From positions 1 to 43,862 of the forward strand of contig JBMNTP010000016.1 of NCBI GenBank assembly GCA_050945795.1: 43,862 bases of DNA, written 5' to 3'. This document shows positions 7,563-15,742 of the stretch, one piece after another. The DNA comes from JBMNTP01 sp050945795. Its GTDB lineage: Bacteria > Bacillota > Clostridia > Christensenellales > MGBC116941. The stretch's first letter is position 1, and every line of letters begins with the position of its first letter. The position numbers were made by a program, and so were the translations under genes. The notes below the pieces were generated by a model that searched no databases, had not been told where the DNA came from, and worked only from the letters and a program-made list of their open reading frames with translations.

Positions 7563-10500
7563 ATGAAGATAAATATATCTAGGAAACTGAAAATTACGGC
7601 ATTGATATTGGCGGCCTTGCTGTTGATGGGAATATTCCCGATAAGCGGCATGGTATCCGCAGCAGATCAGGGCGCCGTGCAGCTTGAAAGTACTCAGAAC
7701 GCTCCGCCGGTAACTACTCCTGAAGACGGGGCTGCGCAAGAAGAGGCGGTTGTGTCAAACAATGTGTTGGCTGTTGCCGAGCCGGTAGAGTCGCCGCCTG
7801 AAGAAGAAACGGCCGATACGGAGGATGCAGAAGGCGAACTGCCGCCGGTAGCGTCTGCGCAAAATCAAGATGAGAACACGGCTATAATCGATGCCGGTAA
7901 TGATGCTGAATTAGCGCCCCAGGGCGTGACAGTGGAAAATGCAGAAATTATAGAGAATGAAAATACAGATGAGAATTTAGAGGAAGAAACCGAAGAAATA
8001 GAAGAAATCGAGCCCCTTCTGATGGGACAAGAGCTTGTTGATTATTTAGCCTCGCTTAACACTCAAGAAAGAGAAACTGCTTTAACAGAACTTACTGAAG
8101 AGCAGTTTTTATCAACTGGCCCGTATTTAAGCGACCAGCAGCTACTCGATTGGTTCAATTATTCGGATGAGCTGTATGAAGCTATAACTTCTGTAAGTGC
8201 GACAAATGCGGGGCCGTTTATGCCGCCGGTAACCATACGGGGCAGCAGCCGTTCAAACCTACTTAATCGCTCGGCGGGCGATGAGGACAATGGGCTCGAA
8301 TTGAGCAAGACTGCCCAGCGCCAAAGTGATGGCACCTACAAAATCAGTATTGAAGCATATACGACCGGGGCATTGACCGTTGAGACCAAGGTTGTGCCGA
8401 CTGATATTGTACTGGTATTGGATGAATCGGGGAGCATGGCTTACGGCATGGATTATACCAAGATATATGAAAGCGAGCTTAGTGAGAGCGGGGACTACTA
8501 TATTGCCGATTCCTCCGGCTACCGCGAACTGACATATAGGGATCTATCCGGCCAGAGTAATGACGGATGGTATTATCGCAGTGGTTGGAACTGGGTGCGA
8601 GTGTATCCTGCCAGATATGATGGAGATACGCAGGGAGGCAGGACACAGTTTTATTATATGATGACCAGGCGCAGCGCGCTGCAACAGGCGGCTAGAAATT
8701 TCATAGACGCCATAAACAGCAAGGCTAACGGCGAAGTGCCTGTTGATCACAGGATAGCGATTGTGGGATTCTCCAGCGAGAACAACAGCGCCATTCTTTC
8801 AAACTTTAGGGATTTAACAAACTCAAATTCAGCGAATCAGCTCAAAGGCGTTATCAATAACCTGCGGCAAAATGGCGGTACGCGCACAAATACCGGTTTG
8901 TCGCTGGCAAAGAGTGTCTTTACCAATGACAGCCCACCGCCGGGTCAGCGCAATCGAGTAGTCATTCTGTTTACCGACGGAGAGCCGGGTGATACCGGAT
9001 TTAGTAATAATATTGCAAACTCGGCGATAGGGCATGCGAGGGATTTAAAGAGAACGACCTCGGGCGGATACGGCGCCACAGTTTATACGATAGGAATTTT
9101 CCCGGGAGCCGCGCCGAACGGTTCGGGTAACGCGAACAATTTTATGAACTATGTGTCCTCTAATTATCCGAATGCTCAGAGCATGAGTTCGCCGGGTACG
9201 CCAATCCAGCCGGCGAGCGCGCGCAAATACTATCTGACGGCGGCTAGCTCCGACGCTCTTAACGATGCGTTTGATGACATCTCGCAAAACGTTTCATCAA
9301 GCGGAACTACTTTGGAAAAGGCCACAGTTAAGGATGTTATCGCGCCGTCATTCCAATTGGCAGGGAATTCTGGGGTTAGTGTTTATACGGCTGCTTTTAA
9401 TGGATATACCGATAGCAGCGACAGTGAGGAAAACTGGGCGCCGCGAACGGCATATACCGGCGCAGTATCGATTGCAGGCGATACAATACAGATCAATGAC
9501 TATACGTTTGACTATATTGCCGGTTATGTTGGAGAAACCGGAGACCTAGGGCCGCGTGGAGCAAAGCTGATACTGGAATTCTATGTAGAGCCGAATCCGG
9601 ATTTCATAGGCGGGAACGGCGTGCCGACCAATACGGAGGGCTCGGGTATATATACGGGGCCGAATGCAAGCGATGATGTGGTAGAGGCATTCCCTGTGCC
9701 GATTGTAAACGTGCCGTTGCGCTTTGATTACGGTGTTCAGGATAAGCATCTGTATATCGGGGATGCGCTTAATATCGCAGACCATCTTTTCCCCAACGCC
9801 AACTCGTATGCCATCAATACTAATGCATATGATATTGACGGCATAAACAATGGCTATGTAGACATTGTATACACAGTCATGGATGGAGCTGCTACTGTCG
9901 GCACATATACGATACCGGCCGGCGATTCAAGCGGAGAGTGGGCCTGGGAGAGCGGCTATGCCGGCGGCATCAAAAATGGGCTCGTGGCCGACACAACAGC
10001 ATATACAATTTCGGCGCTGCTAAGGCCGACTAGGGATGGAGAAGCCAGCAAAGCGGCCTCAGGAGGCATCATTGTGCCGGTGGCGGGCGAATCAAGAGGG
10101 CCTAAAACCGCCAACGCAAAGGTTTATAAGCCGATTATCACGCCTCAGGATACGGCGGTATATCTGACGAATATACCGACGCTGGACGATACAACGATCG
10201 AAAAGAGCGTGGTATGGAAACATGCCGGAGCGACGGAAGCCGATGTTTCGGCGATGGGGCCAGAGCCGGCGCTTGACTATACGTTTAATACCGAATTTAG
10301 CGGTTATCCGGTTGCCGATACCGGCGTTAATATCGTCGGCGTGACTCGGCAGGATAATAATTATGAGATAGCAATTGAAAATCGAATAATACTAAAGGCT
10401 GATAACACAAAAGCGACGCATTTTACGGTATATGTGCTAAAGCCGATTGTTGATTGTGAAGACGGCGTGATGTTTTTAGGTGAGATACTGCCGTGGAGTG

Positions 10501-11138
10501 GGCATTTTGGATTGTTTGAATCGAGCTGGGCGGAGCCGCCGGTTGGCGTAACCGCGCAGGGTAGTGAGCCGCTGTTAAGCTATCAAATAGATTTGAGTGC
10601 GCCGCTCAACCATGCCGGTGCAGACGTCAACGCATTTACTCCCGTAAAGGGCGGGTTCTTCGATTTTAAAATCGGCGTACAGGCGGATGGGCATGATGTT
10701 ACGCAATACGCTACAATCAATAACCCGATACCTGTCGGGCCCGATGAGATAGACCATCACTTTACTATAGAAGTGAAAACCGGCACGCTTACCATTACAA
10801 AGAGCGGCGGGCGAGAAGGAGAATCGTATCTCTTTACAATCACTAATGTAACGACGGGAGCCACGTTCTTTGAGGTAATACAGGGTAACAACACAAAAGT
10901 TATTACCGGACTACCGGCGGGTGAATATAGCATAAGCGAACAGACCGACTGGTCTTGGCGGTACTCTGATGCGCCGCAGATAGGGTTTAAGAACGGCCAA
11001 AACAAGCTGGGTAAAGTGGGAGCGGAAATTGATTATCGCGCCAGCATGGAGGCTACTGTAAATAACCATACTCGCTCCGATTTCTGGCTGTCTGGTGAGA
11101 GCTACGCGATAAATAAATGGAGCGGGCGGCCGAGATAA
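7563..11138 (+). CDS. Large secreted VWA-domain surface protein with SpaA-like C-terminal domain
   Basis: A 1191-residue protein. The frame is open from 7458, but the ATG at 7563 follows GGAGGAG and begins a clear Sec signal peptide (basic start, hydrophobic core, cleavage near VSA-AD at about 33). Residues about 35-150 are extremely rich in Glu, Pro and Ala, stalk-like. A von Willebrand A domain spans roughly 280-545 with a complete MIDAS site: DESGS (Asp287, Ser289, Ser291), GGTRTNTG (Thr440) and FTDGEP (Asp472). A Tyr/Trp-rich insert of about 70 residues follows the first MIDAS motif. Further beta-rich segments lead to a Cna-B/SpaA-like domain at about 1070-1160 (TLTITKSGG ... GEYSISEQ). 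There is no LPxTG motif or C-terminal membrane anchor. It heads the locus and is probably an adhesin or fibre tip protein. Confidence 0.85.
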   Translation: MKINISRKLKITALILAALLLMGIFPISGMVSAADQGAVQLESTQNAPPVTTPEDGAAQEEAVVSNNVLAVAEPVESPPEEETADTEDAEGELPPVASAQNQDENTAIIDAGNDAELAPQGVTVENAEIIENENTDENLEEETEEIEEIEPLLMGQELVDYLASLNTQERETALTELTEEQFLSTGPYLSDQQLLDWFNYSDELYEAITSVSATNAGPFMPPVTIRGSSRSNLLNRSAGDEDNGLELSKTAQRQSDGTYKISIEAYTTGALTVETKVVPTDIVLVLDESGSMAYGMDYTKIYESELSESGDYYIADSSGYRELTYRDLSGQSNDGWYYRSGWNWVRVYPARYDGDTQGGRTQFYYMMTRRSALQQAARNFIDAINSKANGEVPVDHRIAIVGFSSENNSAILSNFRDLTNSNSANQLKGVINNLRQNGGTRTNTGLSLAKSVFTNDSPPPGQRNRVVILFTDGEPGDTGFSNNIANSAIGHARDLKRTTSGGYGATVYTIGIFPGAAPNGSGNANNFMNYVSSNYPNAQSMSSPGTPIQPASARKYYLTAASSDALNDAFDDISQNVSSSGTTLEKATVKDVIAPSFQLAGNSGVSVYTAAFNGYTDSSDSEENWAPRTAYTGAVSIAGDTIQINDYTFDYIAGYVGETGDLGPRGAKLILEFYVEPNPDFIGGNGVPTNTEGSGIYTGPNASDDVVEAFPVPIVNVPLRFDYGVQDKHLYIGDALNIADHLFPNANSYAINTNAYDIDGINNGYVDIVYTVMDGAATVGTYTIPAGDSSGEWAWESGYAGGIKNGLVADTTAYTISALLRPTRDGEASKAASGGIIVPVAGESRGPKTANAKVYKPIITPQDTAVYLTNIPTLDDTTIEKSVVWKHAGATEADVSAMGPEPALDYTFNTEFSGYPVADTGVNIVGVTRQDNNYEIAIENRIILKADNTKATHFTVYVLKPIVDCEDGVMFLGEILPWSGHFGLFESSWAEPPVGVTAQGSEPLLSYQIDLSAPLNHAGADVNAFTPVKGGFFDFKIGVQADGHDVTQYATINNPIPVGPDEIDHHFTIEVKTGTLTITKSGGREGESYLFTITNVTTGATFFEVIQGNNTKVITGLPAGEYSISEQTDWSWRYSDAPQIGFKNGQNKLGKVGAEIDYRASMEATVNNHTRSDFWLSGESYAINKWSGRPR

Positions 11139-11180
11139 GGTCAATTGGGATACCGGCAGGGCAGCAGGAGGGACAGCTTT

Positions 11181-11729
11181 GTGACAAGTAAGGGCAGAAT
11201 CGTGTGGAACACGATAACGACGGTATTGGTATCAGCGATTGCTGTGCTGGCGATATTGCTGGCGGGCGTCCGGTTGTTTGGACTTAAGCCGTTTGCGGTG
11301 CTGTCGGGATCGATGGAGCCGGCGTATGAGGTGGGTAGCCTGATTTATGTCAAAAACGCATTACCGCAGGACATCAAGGTAGGCGATCCGATTACGTTTG
11401 TACTCAATGAGGATCTGACGGTGGCCACGCATAGGGTTATAAAGATTGACGCCGGCAACCAGCAGTTTTATACAAAAGGCGACGCCAACAATGCAGCCGA
11501 CGGCGCGCCGGTACATTACAACAACCTGATTGGAAAGCCGGTGTTTTCGATACCAAAGCTAGGATATGTTTCCGGCTTCCTAAACACTAAACGCGGAACC
11601 ATAATAGCGATAACGGCGGCGGTAGTAATTTTGATGATGATTTTCATACCGGATATTCTTAAAAAGGCAGAAACGGATGAAGCAAAAAAGAAAAACGCTG
11701 AAAATATGCGCAGGCGACCGGAGGTATAA
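11181..11729 (+). CDS. sipW: Signal peptidase I, SipW/ER type (S26B)
   Basis: A 182-residue membrane peptidase starting at a GTG with AGGAGG at good spacing (an upstream in-frame TTG at 11145 lacks a site). One membrane segment lies near residues 10-32. The catalytic serine motif LSGSMEP (Ser44) is followed by ATHRVI (His84), not the Lys-containing box of ordinary bacterial enzymes, and by GDANNAAD. This Ser-His-Asp pattern defines the SipW-like group that processes TasA and camelysin precursors. A second hydrophobic segment (about 135-157) and a basic tail follow. The gene sits immediately before three TasA-like genes, its expected substrates, with only three bases to the first. Confidence 0.93.
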   Translation: MTSKGRIVWNTITTVLVSAIAVLAILLAGVRLFGLKPFAVLSGSMEPAYEVGSLIYVKNALPQDIKVGDPITFVLNEDLTVATHRVIKIDAGNQQFYTKGDANNAADGAPVHYNNLIGKPVFSIPKLGYVSGFLNTKRGTIIAITAAVVILMMIFIPDILKKAETDEAKKKNAENMRRRPEV

Positions 11730-11732
11730 GCG

Positions 11733-12338
11733 ATGAAAAAAGGCTTCTTTAAAAATAAGAAAACATGGGTGATGCTGATCGCAGCGATAGCAATCATCGC
11801 CATCTCCATTGGCGGAACCGTCGCCTGGCTGACGGCGCAGGCCGCGGCGCAAAACGTATTTGATCCGGCGCAAGTGACCTGTGAGGTATGGGAGGGATCC
11901 GGCGTAGGAGAGGAGCCGAACAAGCACCAAGAAACGGTGGTGTTTGATCCTAGTAGCGTTAAAGAGGATGTAAGAATAAAGAACACAAGCGATATTTATG
12001 CTTATATAAGAGTGGGGCTAGTGCCCATCTGGAGGAATCAATCGGATGGCACAGGCGCTGGACTCAACGCTGAAAACACATACACCATTATGTTTTCAGA
12101 TAGCGAGAATTGGTTTAAGCAGGGCAATTATTACTATTATAAAAACCCCGTTGAAGCCGGAGGATTTACAGAAGACCTCATAGCTACATGCAGCGTCAAA
12201 TCAGGATTGGGAGATGAGTATGAGGGTAAGTATTTTGAATTGCAGATTGTAGCGCAGGCTATACAGGCCGAAGGGACAAGCGCAGCAACATCTGCTTGGG
12301 GCGTGAATATATCGCAAAGCGGGCAGTTGACCCCGTAA
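11733..12338 (+). CDS. TasA/camelysin-like fibre protein 1, SipW-dependent signal peptide
   Basis: A 201-residue secreted protein. The N-terminus has the SipW-type signal: KKTWVML, a long hydrophobic core, then GGTVAWLTAQA near residue 27. After the signal comes a beta-rich domain with the family phrases VRIKNTSDIYAYIRVGLVP and the late IVAQAIQAEG motif. TasA-family proteins form extracellular amyloid-like fibres in biofilms or surface proteins. GGAGGT precedes the ATG, and the gene follows sipW by three bases. It is the most divergent of the three tandem paralogues, with a Tyr-rich stretch NYYYYKNP. There is no sorting motif, so it is released or assembled into fibres. Confidence 0.88.
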   Translation: MKKGFFKNKKTWVMLIAAIAIIAISIGGTVAWLTAQAAAQNVFDPAQVTCEVWEGSGVGEEPNKHQETVVFDPSSVKEDVRIKNTSDIYAYIRVGLVPIWRNQSDGTGAGLNAENTYTIMFSDSENWFKQGNYYYYKNPVEAGGFTEDLIATCSVKSGLGDEYEGKYFELQIVAQAIQAEGTSAATSAWGVNISQSGQLTP

Positions 12339-12405
12339 TTAAATGGCTTCGAGCTTAACGTAAGCTTAATGATACCAGAAGAGTATATATTGGGAGGAAA
12401 CAATA

Positions 12406-12939
12406 ATGAAAAAGAAAGTTCTAATTACGGTGCTAGCGGCGGTGCTGCTGGTTGCGCTCGCAGTAGGCGGAACGTTGGCGTGGTTGACAGATACTGCCTC
12501 GGTTACCAACGTATTCACGCTCGGCGATGTAAAAATCAGTTTGGATGAGGAGAACTGGGTACCTAATTCCAAGATTGTGCCCGGAGCAGAGATCGCCAAA
12601 GATCCGGTGGTTACAGTTGAGGCGAACAGTGAAGAGTGCTATGTGTTTGTTGAGATCGATGTTCCGGCTGCAATGGCTGCAATATCTTCGATCGACATTG
12701 ATAGCACCAACTGGCTCAAACTGGATGGAGAAGACAATGTTTATTATTACAAGACTACAGTTGCTTCTTCAACAAGCGCGCAAGCCCTGCCTGCGGTATT
12801 TACTGAAGTTACAATTTCAGAAGACGCTACCAACGCACAGATAGCGGCGATTGGTACGGAAAACAGCATTATCGTGACGGCGTATGCCATACAGGCTACA
12901 GCGGGCGATACTCCGGCTTTAGCATGGGCGGCTCTCTAA
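12406..12939 (+). CDS. TasA/camelysin-like fibre protein 2, SipW-dependent signal peptide
   Basis: A 177-residue secreted protein with the signal MKKKVLITVLAAVLLVALAV followed by GGTLAWLTDTA, the SipW recognition pattern. The mature part opens with SVTNVFTLGDVKI and ends with IIVTAYAIQA, both shared with the next gene. GGAGG lies just upstream of the ATG. The 67-base gap from the previous gene holds a small AGCTTA/TAAGCT hairpin without a T run, so co-transcription is likely. Probable structural subunit of a surface fibre, processed by the neighbouring SipW-like peptidase. Confidence 0.88.
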   Translation: MKKKVLITVLAAVLLVALAVGGTLAWLTDTASVTNVFTLGDVKISLDEENWVPNSKIVPGAEIAKDPVVTVEANSEECYVFVEIDVPAAMAAISSIDIDSTNWLKLDGEDNVYYYKTTVASSTSAQALPAVFTEVTISEDATNAQIAAIGTENSIIVTAYAIQATAGDTPALAWAAL

Positions 12940-13002
12940 GCTTCAAGGGTGAGACGGATAGGCTGCGTAAGCGGCTAGTATAGATTATTAGGAGGAAACA
13001 CG

Positions 13003-13641
13003 ATGAAAAAGAAAGTACTCGTTCTTTCCCTGGCTGTTGCGCTTATCGCAATTACGGCGATCGGACTGACGCTCGCATACTTTACATCTGAAAGCGAACC
13101 GGTTACCAACGTATTTACGCTGGGCGAAGTGAAAATCGAGCTGGATGAGCCGGCGTTTGAGCTGAATGAAAAATATGACGAAAACGCAGGCAAAATCGTC
13201 AATCTGGCACCCGGGGATGTAATCAACAAGGATCCCTATATAACAAATACAGGCACCAACGATGCGTGGGTATTTATGAAGCTGACACTTAGTGATGCCG
13301 ATGCGTTTGACAACTTTGCAGGAGATGTCGGCACCGATCTTATAGCCGCCGATTTGGTTAACTGGGAAGTAATCTCTGCGGGCAAGGATGCAGCGAACGA
13401 TGAGTTTGTGGTTTGGATTGGATACAAGCAAATACTGCCGGCGTTTGATGCCGCAAATCCGGACGCAAACAAGACAACCGCGGCGTTTACCACCATAAGC
13501 ATTCCTACAAGCTGGACGGCGGAAGATATCGCGCCTCTTGGCGGAGAGTTCGTTATAGAGGTTACGGGATACGCCATACAGAGCGATAATATTGCCACGC
13601 TTGAAGCGGCAGCAGCCGCATTGGCGAGCGAACTCGAATAA
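13003..13641 (+). CDS. TasA/camelysin-like fibre protein 3, SipW-dependent signal peptide
   Basis: A 212-residue secreted protein. Signal core LSLAVALIAITAIGLTLAYFTSE, where GLTLAYFT replaces the GGTLAWLT of the second paralogue. VTNVFTLGEVKIELDE follows, almost identical to protein 2. Further on are PGDVINKDPYITNTGTNDAWVFMKL and the late VIEVTGYAIQSDN motif. The leader, from AGGAGGAAACA to the first codons, closely copies that of gene 12406-12939, which points to tandem duplication. The C-terminus is Ala-rich (AAAAALASELE). It probably forms fibres together with the other two paralogues. Confidence 0.88.
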   Translation: MKKKVLVLSLAVALIAITAIGLTLAYFTSESEPVTNVFTLGEVKIELDEPAFELNEKYDENAGKIVNLAPGDVINKDPYITNTGTNDAWVFMKLTLSDADAFDNFAGDVGTDLIAADLVNWEVISAGKDAANDEFVVWIGYKQILPAFDAANPDANKTTAAFTTISIPTSWTAEDIAPLGGEFVIEVTGYAIQSDNIATLEAAAAALASELE

Positions 13642-13663
13642 ACCAACTTTATTAGATATGAGC

Positions 13664-13700
13664 CGGTGGCGAGGCGTTGGGCTTCAAAGCTTCGCCGCCG
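13664..13700 (+). other. Strong mRNA hairpin between fibre protein 3 and the anchor gene
   Basis: CGGTGGCGAGGC (13664-13675) pairs with GCTTCGCCGCCG (13689-13700), 12 pairs including G-U, loop of 13 bases. No T run follows on either strand, so it is not a normal terminator. It may be a stability or processing element that sets different levels for the fibre subunits and the anchored protein. Confidence 0.5.
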
Positions 13701-13768
13701 TAAAACAAGAACCGGGCAATTGTGCGGTATAAGCTGTAAAAACGGTATGCATAGGGGGATGTAGGACA

Positions 13769-14518
13769 ATGAAACGCAATAGAAGCCTTAAAAAAATCGG
13801 AGCGGTACTGGCCGCGGTCATGATTCTTTTTGGCATGGTAAGTACGGTATACGCCGCTGATGCTAGCGTAAGCTATCATGGGCACAGCGCGGGTATGATA
13901 TTTAGCTTTGCCCCCGATGATCTGTTTGACAACTTCAAGGGCATGATGCCAGGTGATGTTCGGGATCAGAATATTATTGTGAGCAACGACTCGGAAAACA
14001 AAATCATTGTTTTCTTGAGGGGAGAGCCGTTTGATGAAAGCGTAGAGGGCCTGTTGAGCAAGGCGACTATAAGCGTTAAAAACAGCGCGGGTGAAACTGT
14101 GGCGGAGGAAGAGACGGCGGATAAGATTTGGCCGGCGAACGGTACGGATAGATATTTCGAGCTAGGTGAGATAGAGCCGGGCGCCGAAGAGACGCTAGTT
14201 GCCACTATCAAAATTCCGGTCGAACTGGGTAACGAATTTCAAAACGCCATAGGTAAGGTGCAGTGGATATTTATGGTGCAAGAAGAAGAGTTGATCGACT
14301 TGCCAACGCCAACGCCCCCTTATGGTGAGGTAACACCAACGCCAACACCTCCAACGGATCCGCCAAGCAGCGTGACGCCGACACCGACGGTATCTCCGGG
14401 ATCGACTCCTAAAACCGGCGACGATACGCAGATATGGTTGTGGGTCGCGGTAATGGCGGCATTGGTACCGGTCTTGATTCTGCTGATTGTAAAAGGCAGA
14501 AAGCGCCCAAGCAAATAA
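13769..14518 (+). CDS. Cell-wall-anchored surface protein with TPKTG sorting signal
   Basis: A 249-residue protein. A signal peptide (KRNRSLKKIGAVLAAVMILF, cleavage near YAA) leads into a domain of about 150 residues with DLFDNFKGMMPGD and IIVSNDSENKIIVFLRG, a TasA-fold-like domain often found in sortase-anchored partners of TasA operons. A Pro/Thr-rich wall-spanning linker (about 172-215) ends in STPKTGDD, followed by one hydrophobic segment and the basic tail KGRKRPSK. This is the full layout of a sortase signal, with TPKTG in place of LPxTG. It is the only sorting signal in the locus and so the obvious substrate for the sortase downstream. It could tether the fibres to the wall. Confidence 0.85.
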   Translation: MKRNRSLKKIGAVLAAVMILFGMVSTVYAADASVSYHGHSAGMIFSFAPDDLFDNFKGMMPGDVRDQNIIVSNDSENKIIVFLRGEPFDESVEGLLSKATISVKNSAGETVAEEETADKIWPANGTDRYFELGEIEPGAEETLVATIKIPVELGNEFQNAIGKVQWIFMVQEEELIDLPTPTPPYGEVTPTPTPPTDPPSSVTPTPTVSPGSTPKTGDDTQIWLWVAVMAALVPVLILLIVKGRKRPSK

Positions 14519-14533
14519 CCTGACGTTGAAAAT

Positions 14534-14564
14534 GGCTACGGCGTTGCGCACGTAGCCGTTTTTT
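14534..14564 (+). terminator. Terminator between anchored protein and sortase genes
   Basis: Stem GGCTACG / CGTAGCC with a 10-base loop, followed by GTTTTTTATTTT. It would end or thin out transcription before the sortase gene 40 bases further on. Confidence 0.85.
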
Positions 14565-14604
14565 ATTTTCTATGCTAAACTGATAGACATAAAGGGAGCC
14601 GAAA

Positions 14605-15408
14605 ATGATGGGCAAGCGAAACACAGGGCAAAGAAGAATATGGTTTACAGTTCTGATTATCATTGTTTCGGCGCTGATAGTTTTTAGCGCAGTTATGATT
14701 GCCACGCAACTGTCTGAGTACAGTACCGGCCAAAAGACGTATAACCGCCTTCAGCAGTATATAAAGAGCGGGCCGGGGACGAGCGAAAACCCGCTTAAAA
14801 GTGTCGAAGAGGGGCAAACGGACACGGTTGTTTCTCTGCCTGTACCGCCGATTGCACCGGATTTTGACGCGCTTGGCGAGATCAACGAAGATGTTGTGGG
14901 GTGGATAATAAGCGAGGGTACGGTTATCGATTATCCGGTTGTACATGGTATCGACAATCAGCATTATTTGACACATGTGTTTGATGGAACGCGTAATAAA
15001 CTGGGATCTATTTTTGTAGACTTTAGAAACCAAAAAGGGTTTACAGACAAAAACACAATCATACACGGCCATCACATGAAAAACGGTTCGATGTTCGCAT
15101 CGCTTGTGGAATATAGAAATCAGGAGTACTTTGAGCAGCACCCGGTCATGTGGCTGCTGACGCCGGAGCGCAATTATCTGCTGGAGATAGTAAGCGGCTA
15201 TGTGACTAACGGAGACGAGGCATATAATATTAGCTTTGAAGATGAAGAGGAGTTTCTTGAGTTCGCTAAGACGATAAACAGACTTTCGGATTTTGAATCG
15301 AATGTGGAAATAGGGAAGGATGATCGGCTGATCACGTTCTCTACCTGCACATATGAAATGTCTAACGCGAGGTATGTTATACACGCCAAGCTATCGCCGG
15401 CCGGCTAA
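14605..15408 (+). CDS. srtB: Class B sortase
   Basis: A 267-residue membrane-anchored transpeptidase. One N-terminal membrane segment (about 12-33) is followed by the sortase fold with all catalytic residues: His156 in IIHGHHMKNGSMF, Cys248 in TFSTCTYE and Arg256 in SNARYV. The long GHHMKNGSMF region and extra helix segment before the TFSTC strand are typical of class B enzymes. It should cleave a C-terminal sorting signal and join the protein to peptidoglycan or to a fibre subunit. The nearest substrate is the TPKTG protein just upstream. Two ATG codons in a row (14605, 14608) could serve as start. A terminator separates it from that substrate, so read-through or an unseen promoter is needed. 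Confidence 0.92.
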   Translation: MMGKRNTGQRRIWFTVLIIIVSALIVFSAVMIATQLSEYSTGQKTYNRLQQYIKSGPGTSENPLKSVEEGQTDTVVSLPVPPIAPDFDALGEINEDVVGWIISEGTVIDYPVVHGIDNQHYLTHVFDGTRNKLGSIFVDFRNQKGFTDKNTIIHGHHMKNGSMFASLVEYRNQEYFEQHPVMWLLTPERNYLLEIVSGYVTNGDEAYNISFEDEEEFLEFAKTINRLSDFESNVEIGKDDRLITFSTCTYEMSNARYVIHAKLSPAG

Positions 15409-15742
15409 GCGCAGGGTGAAAACGTATAGTATGTATGATACCGCCACGGGCTGAAGATGGGGGTGGCACCAAGATGACACATAAAAACAGAAAAGCGAAT
15501 AATAAAAAATACCGCCTAAAGTGAGTTTGACTTAGGGATTTGAAAAGCGATTAAATTTTAACCGGCTCTCTTCGGGCGGGTATCAAAAGCAAGACCATCT
15601 TGAAGTGTTAAAGTACTTTGAGGTGGTTTTGTATTAAATTATAATTATTCGAAAGCCTAACGATACAACATATATATACAAAATACATACTATATATTGG
15701 AGCGATTATATGCTCGATATATAATAAAAGGAGAATATTGAT
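15409..15742. other. 334-base gap with possible RNA structure
   Basis: No gene was found. The first part has a short GCCAC/GTGGC hairpin. It also holds ATACCGCC (about 15509) that could pair with GGCGGGTAT (about 15575), and a strong hairpin at 15591-15630. The last 100 bases are very AT-rich and probably carry the promoter of the next gene; an AAAGGAG site ends the gap. Confidence 0.4.
15591..15636 (+). terminator. Probable terminator downstream of sortase
   Basis: Sixteen-pair stem, counting G-U pairs, between 15591-15606 and 15615-15630 with an 8-base loop. The right arm ends in GGTTTT, which supplies the U-rich tail. It lies 180 bases after the sortase stop. Confidence 0.55.

Noticed and set aside
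14575..15384. 269-residue open frame on the minus strand across the sortase gene
   Set aside because: Runs antisense to a sortase with all catalytic residues and has no family features.
15463..15475. GGGTGGCACC word resembling the T-box antiterminator sequence
   Set aside because: There is no specifier stem in the short space behind the sortase stop, no correctly placed terminator, and no amino-acid-related gene follows.
15697..15725. TTGGAG-17-TATAAT as promoter of the DUF4489-like gene
   Set aside because: Transcription would start within the ribosome binding site, removing part of it; a promoter further upstream is more likely.
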